Source of the DNA: an uncultured Megasphaera sp.
Lineage (GTDB): Bacteria; Bacillota; Negativicutes; Veillonellales; Megasphaeraceae
NCBI GenBank assembly: GCA_934193515.1
Contig: CAKPVJ010000005.1
Span: 39,040-103,039 of the forward strand
Reading direction: 5' to 3'
Length of the DNA: 64,000 nucleotides
Below, piece by piece: positions 27,801 through 34,916 of the stretch. A program made the translations under genes and the position numbers. The number at the start of each line of letters is the position of its first letter. Positions within the stretch are counted from its first letter, which is position 1. The notes under the pieces are model-generated. The model was given only the letters and a program-made list of their open reading frames with translations, was not told the DNA's origin and did not search any database.

Positions 27801-29093
27801 ATCCATAGTACCCGGTATTACGTTTAGAAAATCTGTTAGCGAATGACCGGATGCAACAAAAGCGGCAATCGCTACGCCAACGGCAGTAATCACGATGCCG
27901 ACCGGGCCAAAAGCGACTGCCAATGTCGCTATGCGCGCTGCTATAGCCGGCAGGGATGTAATCAAACCTTTGATACTGGATCCAAATCCGGTAAATGCTG
28001 TTCCTGTTGCAATCGCTCTTGCTTTCATGGTTCCCATTGCAGCACTGACGCCTGCCATACCTGTTGGCATCGTCATAAACGCTGTTTTGGCATTGTTTAA
28101 TGCCGGTATCAGGCTGCCTACAAGCGGTGCCGCTGCTAATTTAGCTGTCGCAATGTACGATTCTATCGCCGGTATAGTTAACGTTAACAGTGTAGTACCC
28201 AATGCAGCAGCGGCTGCTTGTACTTCCGGCGGAATCATTTGAGACAATGCTTCCCCGATTCCCTGGTCTTTTACCAGTTTCGCAAAATCCTGCAGGCTGT
28301 CGCCTAATGACGAAAAAATATCCGGCAAATCAAAGGCATCAGAAATCTGCTGTCCCACGGCAATCGCCGTTTGGCTAAGCCCATCCATCATATTGGACCA
28401 GGTACCCGTAATAGTAGAGGACTGCTGTTCCATCATGCCGCCGAATTTTTCTTCCATGCCGCCTACCAGTGCCTGCAGCCCTGTTTGAGCATCTACTGCT
28501 CCTTTACTAACCATATCCATGGCCTGCGGGATAGATACGCCGATTTTATCAGCCAGCATCTGCCATGCCGGAATACCTGCTTCCGTTAACTGCAGCATTT
28601 CATCACTTTGTACTTTCGCTTTGGCTGCCATCTGGCCTAATGCCAGTGTTACCCGGTCTACGCCTTCCTTACCAAGGCCCACACCGGCTGCGGCATCGCC
28701 TACAGCGGTCAACGTAGGAATGACTTGTTCTGCCGTAAAGCCAAATGCTAAAAACTTCTGCGTAGCTGCAGCTACATCGTTAAATTCAAACGGCGTCTTA
28801 GCCGCAAAGCTTTGTAAGTCACTTAATAGACTTTGTGCTCGTTCGGCACTGCCCAACATATTAGTCATAGCGGCCTGCGTCTGTTGAAAGCTTCCGGCAG
28901 CTTGTACGGCTTTAACACCCAAGGCCCCTAGTGAAGCGGCGATACCGGCTATTCCTGCGACTGCTATATGAGATGCCGTCATAGCAGCGCTTCCCAAATT
29001 GGTTTCCAATTCTTTTTTTGTATTGGCCAATTCTTTTCGTAGTTCTGAACTGTTGGCGCCGATTTTAATCAAGATACTCGCTACTGTCGCCAT
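24879..29093 (-). CDS. Tape measure protein with CHAP-like and lytic transglycosylase domains
   Basis: 1404 residues; length sets the tail length. N-terminal tape-measure domain (about 1-300, with GSFQQTQAAMTNMLGSAERA), a hydrophobic middle with several membrane-like segments (about 380-560), then two wall-degrading domains: a CHAP/amidase-like part with Cys in VCTTYVENIW (about 657) and His in GGHVIMVGENG (about 716), and a soluble lytic transglycosylase part with the catalytic Glu in IAAVESGGG (about 811) and GGGMFQIN. A charged coiled coil follows to about 1200, then a hydrophobic C-terminus. The start overlaps the gpT frame by 29 bp. Confidence 0.92.
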   Translation of the reverse strand: MATVASILIKIGANSSELRKELANTKKELETNLGSAAMTASHIAVAGIAGIAASLGALGVKAVQAAGSFQQTQAAMTNMLGSAERAQSLLSDLQSFAAKTPFEFNDVAAATQKFLAFGFTAEQVIPTLTAVGDAAAGVGLGKEGVDRVTLALGQMAAKAKVQSDEMLQLTEAGIPAWQMLADKIGVSIPQAMDMVSKGAVDAQTGLQALVGGMEEKFGGMMEQQSSTITGTWSNMMDGLSQTAIAVGQQISDAFDLPDIFSSLGDSLQDFAKLVKDQGIGEALSQMIPPEVQAAAAALGTTLLTLTIPAIESYIATAKLAAAPLVGSLIPALNNAKTAFMTMPTGMAGVSAAMGTMKARAIATGTAFTGFGSSIKGLITSLPAIAARIATLAVAFGPVGIVITAVGVAIAAFVASGHSLTDFLNVIPGTMDVVQTAGKALAALWGEIGVAIQNLVSAAAPIIAVMATAFTVAIYAIIAVINVFVAILSGIITVVSWVVTGFIAFFNMMYEKGSNALSRLGNALSEFADSILPAWASNGLHTIVSFVQKAIGWLQKLIDKIFHTNNALSKAGNKSATQDTESNDSSADESGTSDVSSDTPTYEQFRTAGGDNSVGSAGSAGTSGATSGAGSYNVREGALYNAKQLEGLSYGTDDGQVVCTTYVENIWSRAGVSNAFDLGGWAPDWQANAGSAFHQTDAYGNGYDAKPGDVVITNDGGHVIMVGENGGYYASGSNQNNGVSSYFSQNWKEAFGGNIVGVISLADYAGIKDPGYSGDTSKPSINWDSSNELQAIHAAASAYGQDAKLMASIAAVESGGGDISAIHMAAGGGMFQINDNQDIRDGNGGRVSIADLYPEYATDTTQNAMAAAAILKDKITDAGGNVWEGIKRYNGGGDPEYEQKVHGVYSAFGGSSSAVTDKQAQYYKQMLDQAQQTSKQIDDTYAQSTMTQEELIDRKYQKEYAKLEESKQWNSNYAKDKEKLDTLYAQDRLKAIEADAQKERQIREKAQTMGQELKSDVSPLSTSASQQALAKMEMEYEKTITSIQSKWQGYSNDFAAMTEKQKQVFLKALDDEGVAYEVMENGRLSFAKAIHQQEQAEFEKLMDNENAYFAQAKDIQADLEEAKNQASMEKLEAVLSDSNAIRLNDYEAQKSMMETYQEAFLAAHATTAQMVASLYSTAFSGLSTAMTDFIMGTKSLSSAFTALGKSMIQVVVEFYAKQLAGMLTNNAMAKSQASAATAQTAAQGASMAAALGPAAFFKLVLDPGSAALATSLMTAGTAASMSMGLASAAAGMETSSSSGLWSDKQAALSSSWSGKKLATGGITTGATIAMIGEGHHDEAVLPLSRDKFEQLGLVNDNQQVNQVSLSVHTIDASSFTDFLRNGGLDTIRQALFDTERNFATEAGVF

Positions 29094-29352
29094 TTTCTTC
29101 CGCCTCCTCTCGTTGCCGTTTAAATGATGCTAAAAATGTTTCTTTTTCCTGCTGTGCTTCACCGATTGTTTTTTCATGTAAAAATGGACGAGCCAACTCT
29201 TTGGCTTTAATGCCGTGTTTCAAATGAATGTTCATTAAATTGCTGACATACCAGGATACGGCAAAAGCCTTGTCCTCCCGCCGTGCCTGGCAGCCATCAA
29301 TCATCTTATTCAGCTCCATTGGTGTCAATCGATAAAACTCCCATGGCTTCAA
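29065..29352 (-). CDS. gpT part of the tail chaperone, expressed by -1 frameshift as gpGT
   Basis: The frame from the slippery site at 29442 to the stop at 29065 is open. An internal ATG at 29352 gives 95 residues (MKPWEFYRLTPMEL, like DUF2376-type phage chaperones), but no convincing ribosome site is seen and the frame continues upstream to the shift site. Translation of the whole unit with a -1 shift gives a GT fusion of 250 residues. In lambda and relatives gpG and gpGT coat the tape measure and recruit tail tube subunits. Confidence 0.82.
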   Translation of the reverse strand: MKPWEFYRLTPMELNKMIDGCQARREDKAFAVSWYVSNLMNIHLKHGIKAKELARPFLHEKTIGEAQQEKETFLASFKRQREEAEENGDSSEYLD

Positions 29353-29403
29353 CGCTAACGGGCCGTACGCCTGAGATTCAGCCCATTCGAGCCATTCATA
29401 AAA

Positions 29404-29448
29404 AGACGGGGCAGGATGTTCTCGCCGCTCCGTCTCTACTCGTTTTTT
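29404..29448 (-). promoter_or_regulatory. Programmed -1 ribosomal frameshift signal (G/GT)
   Basis: Heptamer A AAA AAC (29448-29442) in the correct phase at the end of gpG, stop codon TAG at 29438, a 6-nt spacer, then a stem AGACGG/CCGTCT (29435-29430 with 29409-29404) extended by GGC/GCC. All parts of a canonical signal are present, and the shift joins the two open frames. Confidence 0.88.
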
Positions 29449-29816
29449 TCGTCAGCCATATCCTGTTCCGCTTTTTTCGTCAGTTCTTCCGGAAAAGCCC
29501 CATAATAGGCTGCTTTTCCTAAAATGCCACTTCCGGCAATAGCTTTGACTGCCGGTACAACAAAATCTTCTTCCAGGCTTGCGCCTTCGTCCAGTTTCTG
29601 CTGTATCTGTTCGGCATACCAAAGTTCATTATGCTTCTTGTGATGCGCCAGACCAATCATATAAATTTTTATCAGATTGGTTAAATTCAGTTCCTGCTTG
29701 GCTACAATGCCGCTGATACCGCAGCCACAGATCTGTTCCAGTTGTGCCAGCCGGGCAATATTGAAATATAAATACTGCCCTTCGCCAAACATTTCAAACG
29801 GTACTTTTTTAGGCAT
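29436..29816 (-). CDS. Tail assembly chaperone gpG
   Basis: 126 residues, between the major tail protein and the tape measure, the fixed position of gpG. N-terminal segment FEMFGEGQYLYFNIARLAQLE is typical of these chaperones, which are small, helical and charged at the end (QDMADEKNE). A fraction of ribosomes shift frame at its 3' end to make gpGT. Confidence 0.85.
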   Translation of the reverse strand: MPKKVPFEMFGEGQYLYFNIARLAQLEQICGCGISGIVAKQELNLTNLIKIYMIGLAHHKKHNELWYAEQIQQKLDEGASLEEDFVVPAVKAIAGSGILGKAAYYGAFPEELTKKAEQDMADEKNE

Positions 29817-29829
29817 ACTGCATCACCCC

Positions 29830-30306
29830 CTACTCCTTGCCACTGCTAGCGGTAGATGTCTGTAATTCAGAAAGAGCGCCATTGCCGGATAAAGTGCCTT
29901 TAATCGTCGCTACATCATCATATTTTGTAGACAAGCTGAAATCAGTAATCGCCGCCCAGCCAGTGCGATATTTTTTATTTGGATATTCAAATTTTACATG
30001 AACCAACTGCCCATCATTAAACGCGTCTTCCAAGAAGTTTGCTCCGGCATCATCCAATAAAACAACGCTTTCCAAATCAATAGACCATTCACGAAGACCT
30101 GCTAAAGAAGACTTCCAACCGCCGGAAGTTTTATGACTGGCATCAATAGAATCAGCTTTACGGGTTACGTCGCCGCTTCGCTGACCGCCCAACAATGTCC
30201 ACGTAGGATTTGCCTCTGTCGTACCTGTATTTAAATAAATCAAAAAATCTTTGCCTGCCTGTGCGACAGCGCCGGCGTTTGTCGGTGTTGCATAAGTTCT
30301 TGCCAT
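29830..30306 (-). CDS. Major tail (tube) protein, TP901-1 family
   Basis: 158 residues. It shows the family pattern of TP901-1-type tube proteins: GKDFLIYLNTG near the start, LGGQRSGDVTRKADSIDASHKTSGG in pieces, WSIDLESVVL and a C-terminal GTLSGNGAL. Polymerises into the tail tube. Ends 13 bp before gpG. Confidence 0.9.
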   Translation of the reverse strand: MARTYATPTNAGAVAQAGKDFLIYLNTGTTEANPTWTLLGGQRSGDVTRKADSIDASHKTSGGWKSSLAGLREWSIDLESVVLLDDAGANFLEDAFNDGQLVHVKFEYPNKKYRTGWAAITDFSLSTKYDDVATIKGTLSGNGALSELQTSTASSGKE

Positions 30307-30318
30307 ACTAAATCACTC

Positions 30319-30735
30319 CTATTCTAAAAAAGTAACTGTAAATAAAAAAACGGCAATGCCAATACTAGATGATTGGCCTGCCGGTGTACCAAACACAATT
30401 TTATCAACAAAACTGGACTTGGCCCAGCCATCTAATGTTTCGTTGTTTGCCAAAACGTCTTTTACCTTCATGGCCAAATCTTCTACAGGAGCCGTATCTT
30501 GTTCATGCCCCTTGGGATTCGGACAAATGATTTCAATCGTATATACTGCCGTTGCTTCACGCATTCCTTTGGAAAAAGGAGCGTATTCTACGGTATCACA
30601 ACAAATAAACCCTGTCAGTTCTTTAGGATACGCGGGCCCCAGAACTTCCTGTTTCCAGTTGGAAATCTCTTGTACTTCATCTTTCAATATTTCATACAGT
30701 TCATTCGTTACCTGCCTGAATTTGTTTCCACTCAT
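30319..30735 (-). CDS. Tail completion/terminator-like protein
   Basis: 138 residues, just upstream of the major tail protein, where tail terminator or joining proteins are found. The mixed alpha/beta pattern (ATAVYTIEIICPNPKG) fits gpU-type folds, but I cannot name the family with certainty. The start overlaps the stop of the previous gene by one base. Confidence 0.65.
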   Translation of the reverse strand: MSGNKFRQVTNELYEILKDEVQEISNWKQEVLGPAYPKELTGFICCDTVEYAPFSKGMREATAVYTIEIICPNPKGHEQDTAPVEDLAMKVKDVLANNETLDGWAKSSFVDKIVFGTPAGQSSSIGIAVFLFTVTFLE

Positions 30736-31121
30736 TACGCTCGGGATAATCGAATTACCCCGACACCCCCTTTACCGCTTCCATCCGTCCCATCTACAGC
30801 AAAATCAAGGTACGTAAGGCTGCTTTCCAAATTCTTAGCAAGCTGTAAGTACATCTTGTATTTTTGAAAATAGATGTCTTCCGAACGGCTGCCATCTACC
30901 ATAACCGTTGTATCAGAGCCTACCATAGCCGCCGCGCATTCACGGCAGGCAATAGCACAGCCTAATTGTTTTACAACCGGTCGTGCTGGCAGTTGAATAT
31001 CCGAATCGAACAAGCTAAAAGAAAAAGCCAGCCGGTGTAGATAGTCATTCGCATAGTCAATATCACAATCTCTGCATGTTAAGATGGTATCTGTAATATC
31101 TGCTATCGTAATGAAATCCAT
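30735..31121 (-). CDS. Head-tail connector/adaptor-like protein
   Basis: 128 residues from ATG 31121, which overlaps the stop of the previous gene; an upstream in-frame extension lies inside that gene and is discarded. Sequence MDFITIADITDTILTC and cysteine-containing helices (IACRECAAAMVGSD) suggest an adaptor, but the assignment rests mostly on its position between coat and tail genes. Confidence 0.6.
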   Translation of the reverse strand: MDFITIADITDTILTCRDCDIDYANDYLHRLAFSFSLFDSDIQLPARPVVKQLGCAIACRECAAAMVGSDTTVMVDGSRSEDIYFQKYKMYLQLAKNLESSLTYLDFAVDGTDGSGKGGVGVIRLSRA

Positions 31122-31122
31122 A

Positions 31123-31587
31123 TCAGTACGCCTCCCCAATTGCCTGCCGCACGGCTTTTTCAAATCGTGAAATAATGTGCCGCTGTTCGCTGTGAACGGC
31201 GTTAAAAATAAACGGGTCTTTCTTCGTTCCCGGGTGACTGACACGCTTGGCAAACATAAACTGGCTGCCATTCGTCCAACGAAGTGCCGCTTTCCTGCGT
31301 GGTACAATCGTATGCCGCTTTGTCCCTTGATGTAAATACACCGTAATCTTTCGAGTTGTTCCTACGATGCCGCTAATATCATCACGGGTAAAGGATACGC
31401 TCGTTTTAATAGAGCGTTCCGCTTCACCGGTACGTGTGATATACCGGTGATTTTTGCGGGCCCGCTCCTGAATATCTCTTACAGATGATTTCATAGCATC
31501 CTTGAGCTTAGTCTGTGTATCAATAGATACCTTATCCAATCGGCTGGCAACAGCATCCAGTCCTTTAATGGTTATGTTCAGTTCCAT
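31123..31587 (-). CDS. HK97 gp10-like head-tail joining protein
   Basis: 154 residues. N-terminal LNITIKGLDAVASRLDKV and a central TGEAERSIKTSV are characteristic of HK97 gp10-type proteins, which seal the head-tail interface. Six bp separate it from the coat gene upstream. Very basic, particularly in residues 85-125. Confidence 0.8.
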   Translation of the reverse strand: MELNITIKGLDAVASRLDKVSIDTQTKLKDAMKSSVRDIQERARKNHRYITRTGEAERSIKTSVSFTRDDISGIVGTTRKITVYLHQGTKRHTIVPRRKAALRWTNGSQFMFAKRVSHPGTKKDPFIFNAVHSEQRHIISRFEKAVRQAIGEAY

Positions 31588-31593
31588 AGGCGG

Positions 31594-32445
31594 CTAAGCT
31601 TTGGCGCTATTAGCTGTCAGGCAAGCCAACGCCCCCGGCTGCACAACCTGCGCACCATATACCAGCAATGTACGGACAGCATCGGAGAAGGAATCTTCTA
31701 AACGCAACGCTTCTGTTTTAGTAAGCTGTTGAGCAAAGGAAATAGCCATATTCGTGCCAGCCAAGATTTTGTATTTGGCTCCTGCTGTATTCGGTGTATT
31801 GTTAGACTGATAAATGTTAAACCCTGCGGCCTGCCCAATATAGCCGTTTGCAAGCACGGTATCTGTTTTAGTTGTGCCGGCAGCTACAAAACGGTTATCT
31901 TTGAGCATGCGGCCGTAGAACCAAGACGGTACGACAACCCAGCGGCCTTCATTCGGTACGTTGGCATCATCCAAGGCACCTTTCAAATCAACTAAGGCTT
32001 CATACGCTGCATCAGCCGTATCCAGTACAAGCGGTGTTGCATCTGTCCCTAATCCAGTTTTGATGCCTGCTTTAGTATGGAACCCGGCAATATATTGATC
32101 TACTGTATCCCGAAGTTTATACGACGCCCGCTGCATGGCTGCATCTACCAAGTTTACGTTGGCCTGTGCCGCATCCACATCGTCAACTTTAAATGCTGCA
32201 TATTTTTGCTGATCAATCGTCAAAGTTGTCGGCGTGCCATCTACGTCTTCATAAGCAAGGGCTGTGCCTTTTTTGTAATCTTTTACCGTAATATCTGCAA
32301 TCTGATTGATTTTAACCGTATCACCGGCCTGGGAAATATCGCCTTCATAATCTCGGTTGCAAAGATTACCGTATACTAAATTTTTGTCTAAATGGAGAAG
32401 CAGTCGCGCTTCCCAAATGGTTGGAATAAATGTGCTAATTGCCAT
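31594..32445 (-). CDS. Major capsid protein, P22 coat-like
   Basis: 283 residues. The family pattern of small P22-gp5-type coats of Firmicute phages is seen: FIPTIWEARLLLHLDKNLVYG at the start (in pieces), GDTVKINQIADITV, YAAFKVDDVDAAQANV, the RWVVVPSWFYGRML stretch and a C-terminal VYGAQVVQPGALA. Forms the icosahedral shell, folded HK97-like. Start codon touches the stop of the scaffold gene. Confidence 0.88.
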   Translation of the reverse strand: MAISTFIPTIWEARLLLHLDKNLVYGNLCNRDYEGDISQAGDTVKINQIADITVKDYKKGTALAYEDVDGTPTTLTIDQQKYAAFKVDDVDAAQANVNLVDAAMQRASYKLRDTVDQYIAGFHTKAGIKTGLGTDATPLVLDTADAAYEALVDLKGALDDANVPNEGRWVVVPSWFYGRMLKDNRFVAAGTTKTDTVLANGYIGQAAGFNIYQSNNTPNTAGAKYKILAGTNMAISFAQQLTKTEALRLEDSFSDAVRTLLVYGAQVVQPGALACLTANSAKA

Positions 32446-33128
32446 TATACTTTCACTCCTTTACTAATTTCGTCCCAGTGTGCGTTAATTTCATCGCGGG
32501 ACATGCCTTTAATGTCTTCCATCGAGTATTTCTTATCATTGCCGCTGTTTCCGCCACTGCCGGAACCTGCCCCACTGTGGCTGTCGTTTTTGATAGCCCA
32601 AGGATTGGCTTTGAGCCAGCCTTCGACCCCTTCTGCAATAGAAATTTCTTTATCGCCGGATTTGAATACTAAGCTGTCATCTTCCTTAGCTTTTACGTTG
32701 GCCAACAACAACTGTGTAAACACATCTGGCTGAATGGCTTTCCCTTTTGCCAAAGCTGCCGTAAGCTGTGATTTGATAGCCGTCTGAATCCGCTTATCAT
32801 GTTCTTCCGTGGCTTTTTGTTCACTGGCTGTATATTTTTCAGTCAAGTCTTTTAACTGCTTTTCCAGTGTCGTCATTTTAGTGCCCAGTTCTTCCGGATT
32901 GCCCAGCTGTTTGATAACTGCCATCGTAGCCGCTAAATTCTGCAACGACGTGTCCAAATTGTCGCCGTCACGAAGGCCAAGCATATCCAATACTTTATTA
33001 CGGGCCACGCGGTTATTCGCCGCTTCTGTGCGAGTTTTACTGATTACGTCCTGTAAATCAGCTACCATCGCCCCGCCGTTTTCTATTTTCCCCAGTGCTT
33101 CAAAAATCTGCTGTAATGTATACGCCAT
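32445..33128 (-). CDS. Scaffold protein (minor structural GP20-like)
   Basis: 227 residues from ATG 33128 (GAGAGGAG upstream). Helical and charged in the middle (LEKQLKDLTEKYTASEQK), Gly/Ser linker near 190-205 and a short C-terminal helix-loop that in scaffolds binds the coat. Directly precedes the coat gene, the usual place. Confidence 0.8.
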   Translation of the reverse strand: MAYTLQQIFEALGKIENGGAMVADLQDVISKTRTEAANNRVARNKVLDMLGLRDGDNLDTSLQNLAATMAVIKQLGNPEELGTKMTTLEKQLKDLTEKYTASEQKATEEHDKRIQTAIKSQLTAALAKGKAIQPDVFTQLLLANVKAKEDDSLVFKSGDKEISIAEGVEGWLKANPWAIKNDSHSGAGSGSGGNSGNDKKYSMEDIKGMSRDEINAHWDEISKGVKV

Positions 33129-33231
33129 ACTGCGTGCTCCTCTCTGCCGTCCAGGCATAAAAAAATAGCCGTTCTTTTACGTCTGCGGTCCGCGTCATGC
33201 GGCGAAAAGACAAGATATAAATTTGTACAAC

Positions 33232-33262
33232 AAAAAAAGCGCCTACGTCAGGTAAGCGCTTT
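33232..33262 (-). terminator. Intrinsic terminator inside the late operon
   Basis: AAAGCGC...GCGCTTT hairpin with extra TAC/GTA pairing and seven T on the minus strand. The stop codon of the 57-aa gene lies at its base. It separates portal/MuF/small gene from scaffold and coat. Confidence 0.75.
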
Positions 33263-33434
33263 ATACTGAATGCCAAATAATAGAATCGACATCTTCTTCT
33301 TTAACAAACGAATCAATATTGTTATCATCTTCTACGTGATAATCATACTTCCCATCGTTTCGACGGTAAACATCTAAAACAGTGACTTCTTGCCCGCTCT
33401 TTAACCTAATTACATCAAGTTCTTGCGCTTTCAT
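33261..33434 (-). CDS. Small acidic protein, candidate immunity partner of the MuF toxin domain
   Basis: 57 residues from ATG 33434; begins MKAQELDVIRLKSGQEVTVL and is strongly acidic afterwards (HVEDDNNIDSFVKEEDVDS; about 14 acidic to 7 basic residues). The pattern LDVIRLKSGQEVTVLDVY suggests a small SH3-like barrel, possibly DUF4926-like. It begins 14 bp after the MuF gene ends and is followed by a terminator, the place where immunity genes of MuF-type phage toxins are found. Function is inferred only from size, charge and place. Confidence 0.7.
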   Translation of the reverse strand: MKAQELDVIRLKSGQEVTVLDVYRRNDGKYDYHVEDDNNIDSFVKEEDVDSIIWHSV

Positions 33435-33448
33435 AAAAACACCCGCCT

Positions 33449-34906
33449 CTAATCCTTTACATAAATACTTGTGAGCCTCGGGGTGCTTTCCCCATTATCA
33501 ATTTGCCAGCAAGTTCTTACCTTTGCAGATTTACCATTAGGCCCTACGAGAACCATATCTGCAAAATACTTATTCCCATACGATGATTTCCCGTTGGGAA
33601 CGGCTAAAACAATCGGCAAATGACGTCTTACATTTTCAATAAGTTCATTACCATTACTTAAATTATAGCCTAATGCTTTTTGAAAGGCAATTGCTTTGTA
33701 TTTACCTTTTGGATGGTCCGGGTTTAAAGCATACTTAAATATCTTTCCATCGGGAATGACCGCTTCATTATAATTGGGCAATACATGAAATCGACCACTC
33801 ACAGTATCGTTCGACCAATTACGCATATATTGGCGCCAGTCAGCTTTTTCCTTTTCCCAGGCACGCGTCCCTGCAATACCCATCAGTTGACAGCGTTTTA
33901 AATGTGATTGCTGCTTTAAATATCTATCGCCGCCAGCCTTAATATTGTCTTTCTCCTTCTTTCCATCTAGTTCTGTTACGTAAACCAGAGACAGATGACA
34001 AAGGCAATGTGGATGAACCGGCAATGTCGGCGTTTTATCTTTCGGAAAGATTCCTGGTCCCAGTCCCCACAAATTGGCATGAGCGTACATGTCGCAAATA
34101 TCGTAATGAGGATGACGACTGGATAACTGCCAACGATACGCCGCAACTTCTGTATCGCCATCATATTTGCTATGGAATCCGTCCGCCCATGCTCGTGCCG
34201 CTTCCGTCCGCGCGATTCGTTCTGCAACATAGCGGCTTTTTTCTTCTACAGCCGTTTTGACAGCATTTTCTATGGCCTTGGTGTTGTTATCCTCAATAGC
34301 CTGTAATAATCGCTCATAAGCGGTCCTAAGTGCTCTGTTAGGTGCGCCATGGCTTCCCAATCTTTCTGTTTGCCGTTGGGCTCGACGTACCAGCCGCATC
34401 AATGCGTAACAATCATCATCTGGAAACTCTGAACGCCTAACAAAATTCACTATATCCTGCATATATTTAGGTAGCTCCTGCTTACGAATAACATGTACGC
34501 CACTGTTGTACCCGTCATATAATGCCCTAGCCGCCTGCATCGCATGTTTTCCTAGCTTTTGTTGCTGCTGTATCGTTGAGATAATGGCCTGCCGCATTTC
34601 TTTTTGTGTGCCATGCAATTTTTCAGATAATTTCATTCCCGACGGGTCCCAGGCTTCTCGCAGTTCTGGAAGCAAGGGAATCGTCGCTATGCCGGCGCCT
34701 TTGGCAAAGGCTTTGGCAATAGCCGCTTCTACCGCCGATTCCCAAAACAAATCCATTTGCGATTCCTGCAGGGACTTATCCACTGCTTCTTCTGTATCCA
34801 TATGGTCTTCCACAATATACGATATAGCAAGACGCACCACGACGCCGGCTTTGCTCATGTATGCAAAAGAAGCTTCCTGAAGTATTTTTTGTATTGGGCT
34901 TGCCAT
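33449..34906 (-). CDS. MuF-type minor head protein with C-terminal toxin-like domain
   Basis: 485 residues. The MuF/SPP1 gp7 head morphogenesis domain spans about 180-330, with ERIARTEAARAWADG, HPHYDICD and PVHPHCLCHLS. After a linker, residues about 368-485 form a separate domain (FKYALNPDHPKGKYKAIAF, LVGPNGKSAKVRTCWQID, PRLTSIYV) that resembles the DUF6883 domain of polymorphic toxins. MuF proteins are packaged in the head and can be delivered with the DNA, so this may be an effector. Portal gene upstream, small acidic gene downstream. Confidence 0.85.
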   Translation of the reverse strand: MASPIQKILQEASFAYMSKAGVVVRLAISYIVEDHMDTEEAVDKSLQESQMDLFWESAVEAAIAKAFAKGAGIATIPLLPELREAWDPSGMKLSEKLHGTQKEMRQAIISTIQQQQKLGKHAMQAARALYDGYNSGVHVIRKQELPKYMQDIVNFVRRSEFPDDDCYALMRLVRRAQRQTERLGSHGAPNRALRTAYERLLQAIEDNNTKAIENAVKTAVEEKSRYVAERIARTEAARAWADGFHSKYDGDTEVAAYRWQLSSRHPHYDICDMYAHANLWGLGPGIFPKDKTPTLPVHPHCLCHLSLVYVTELDGKKEKDNIKAGGDRYLKQQSHLKRCQLMGIAGTRAWEKEKADWRQYMRNWSNDTVSGRFHVLPNYNEAVIPDGKIFKYALNPDHPKGKYKAIAFQKALGYNLSNGNELIENVRRHLPIVLAVPNGKSSYGNKYFADMVLVGPNGKSAKVRTCWQIDNGESTPRLTSIYVKD

Positions 34907-34916
34907 AAATCATCAC

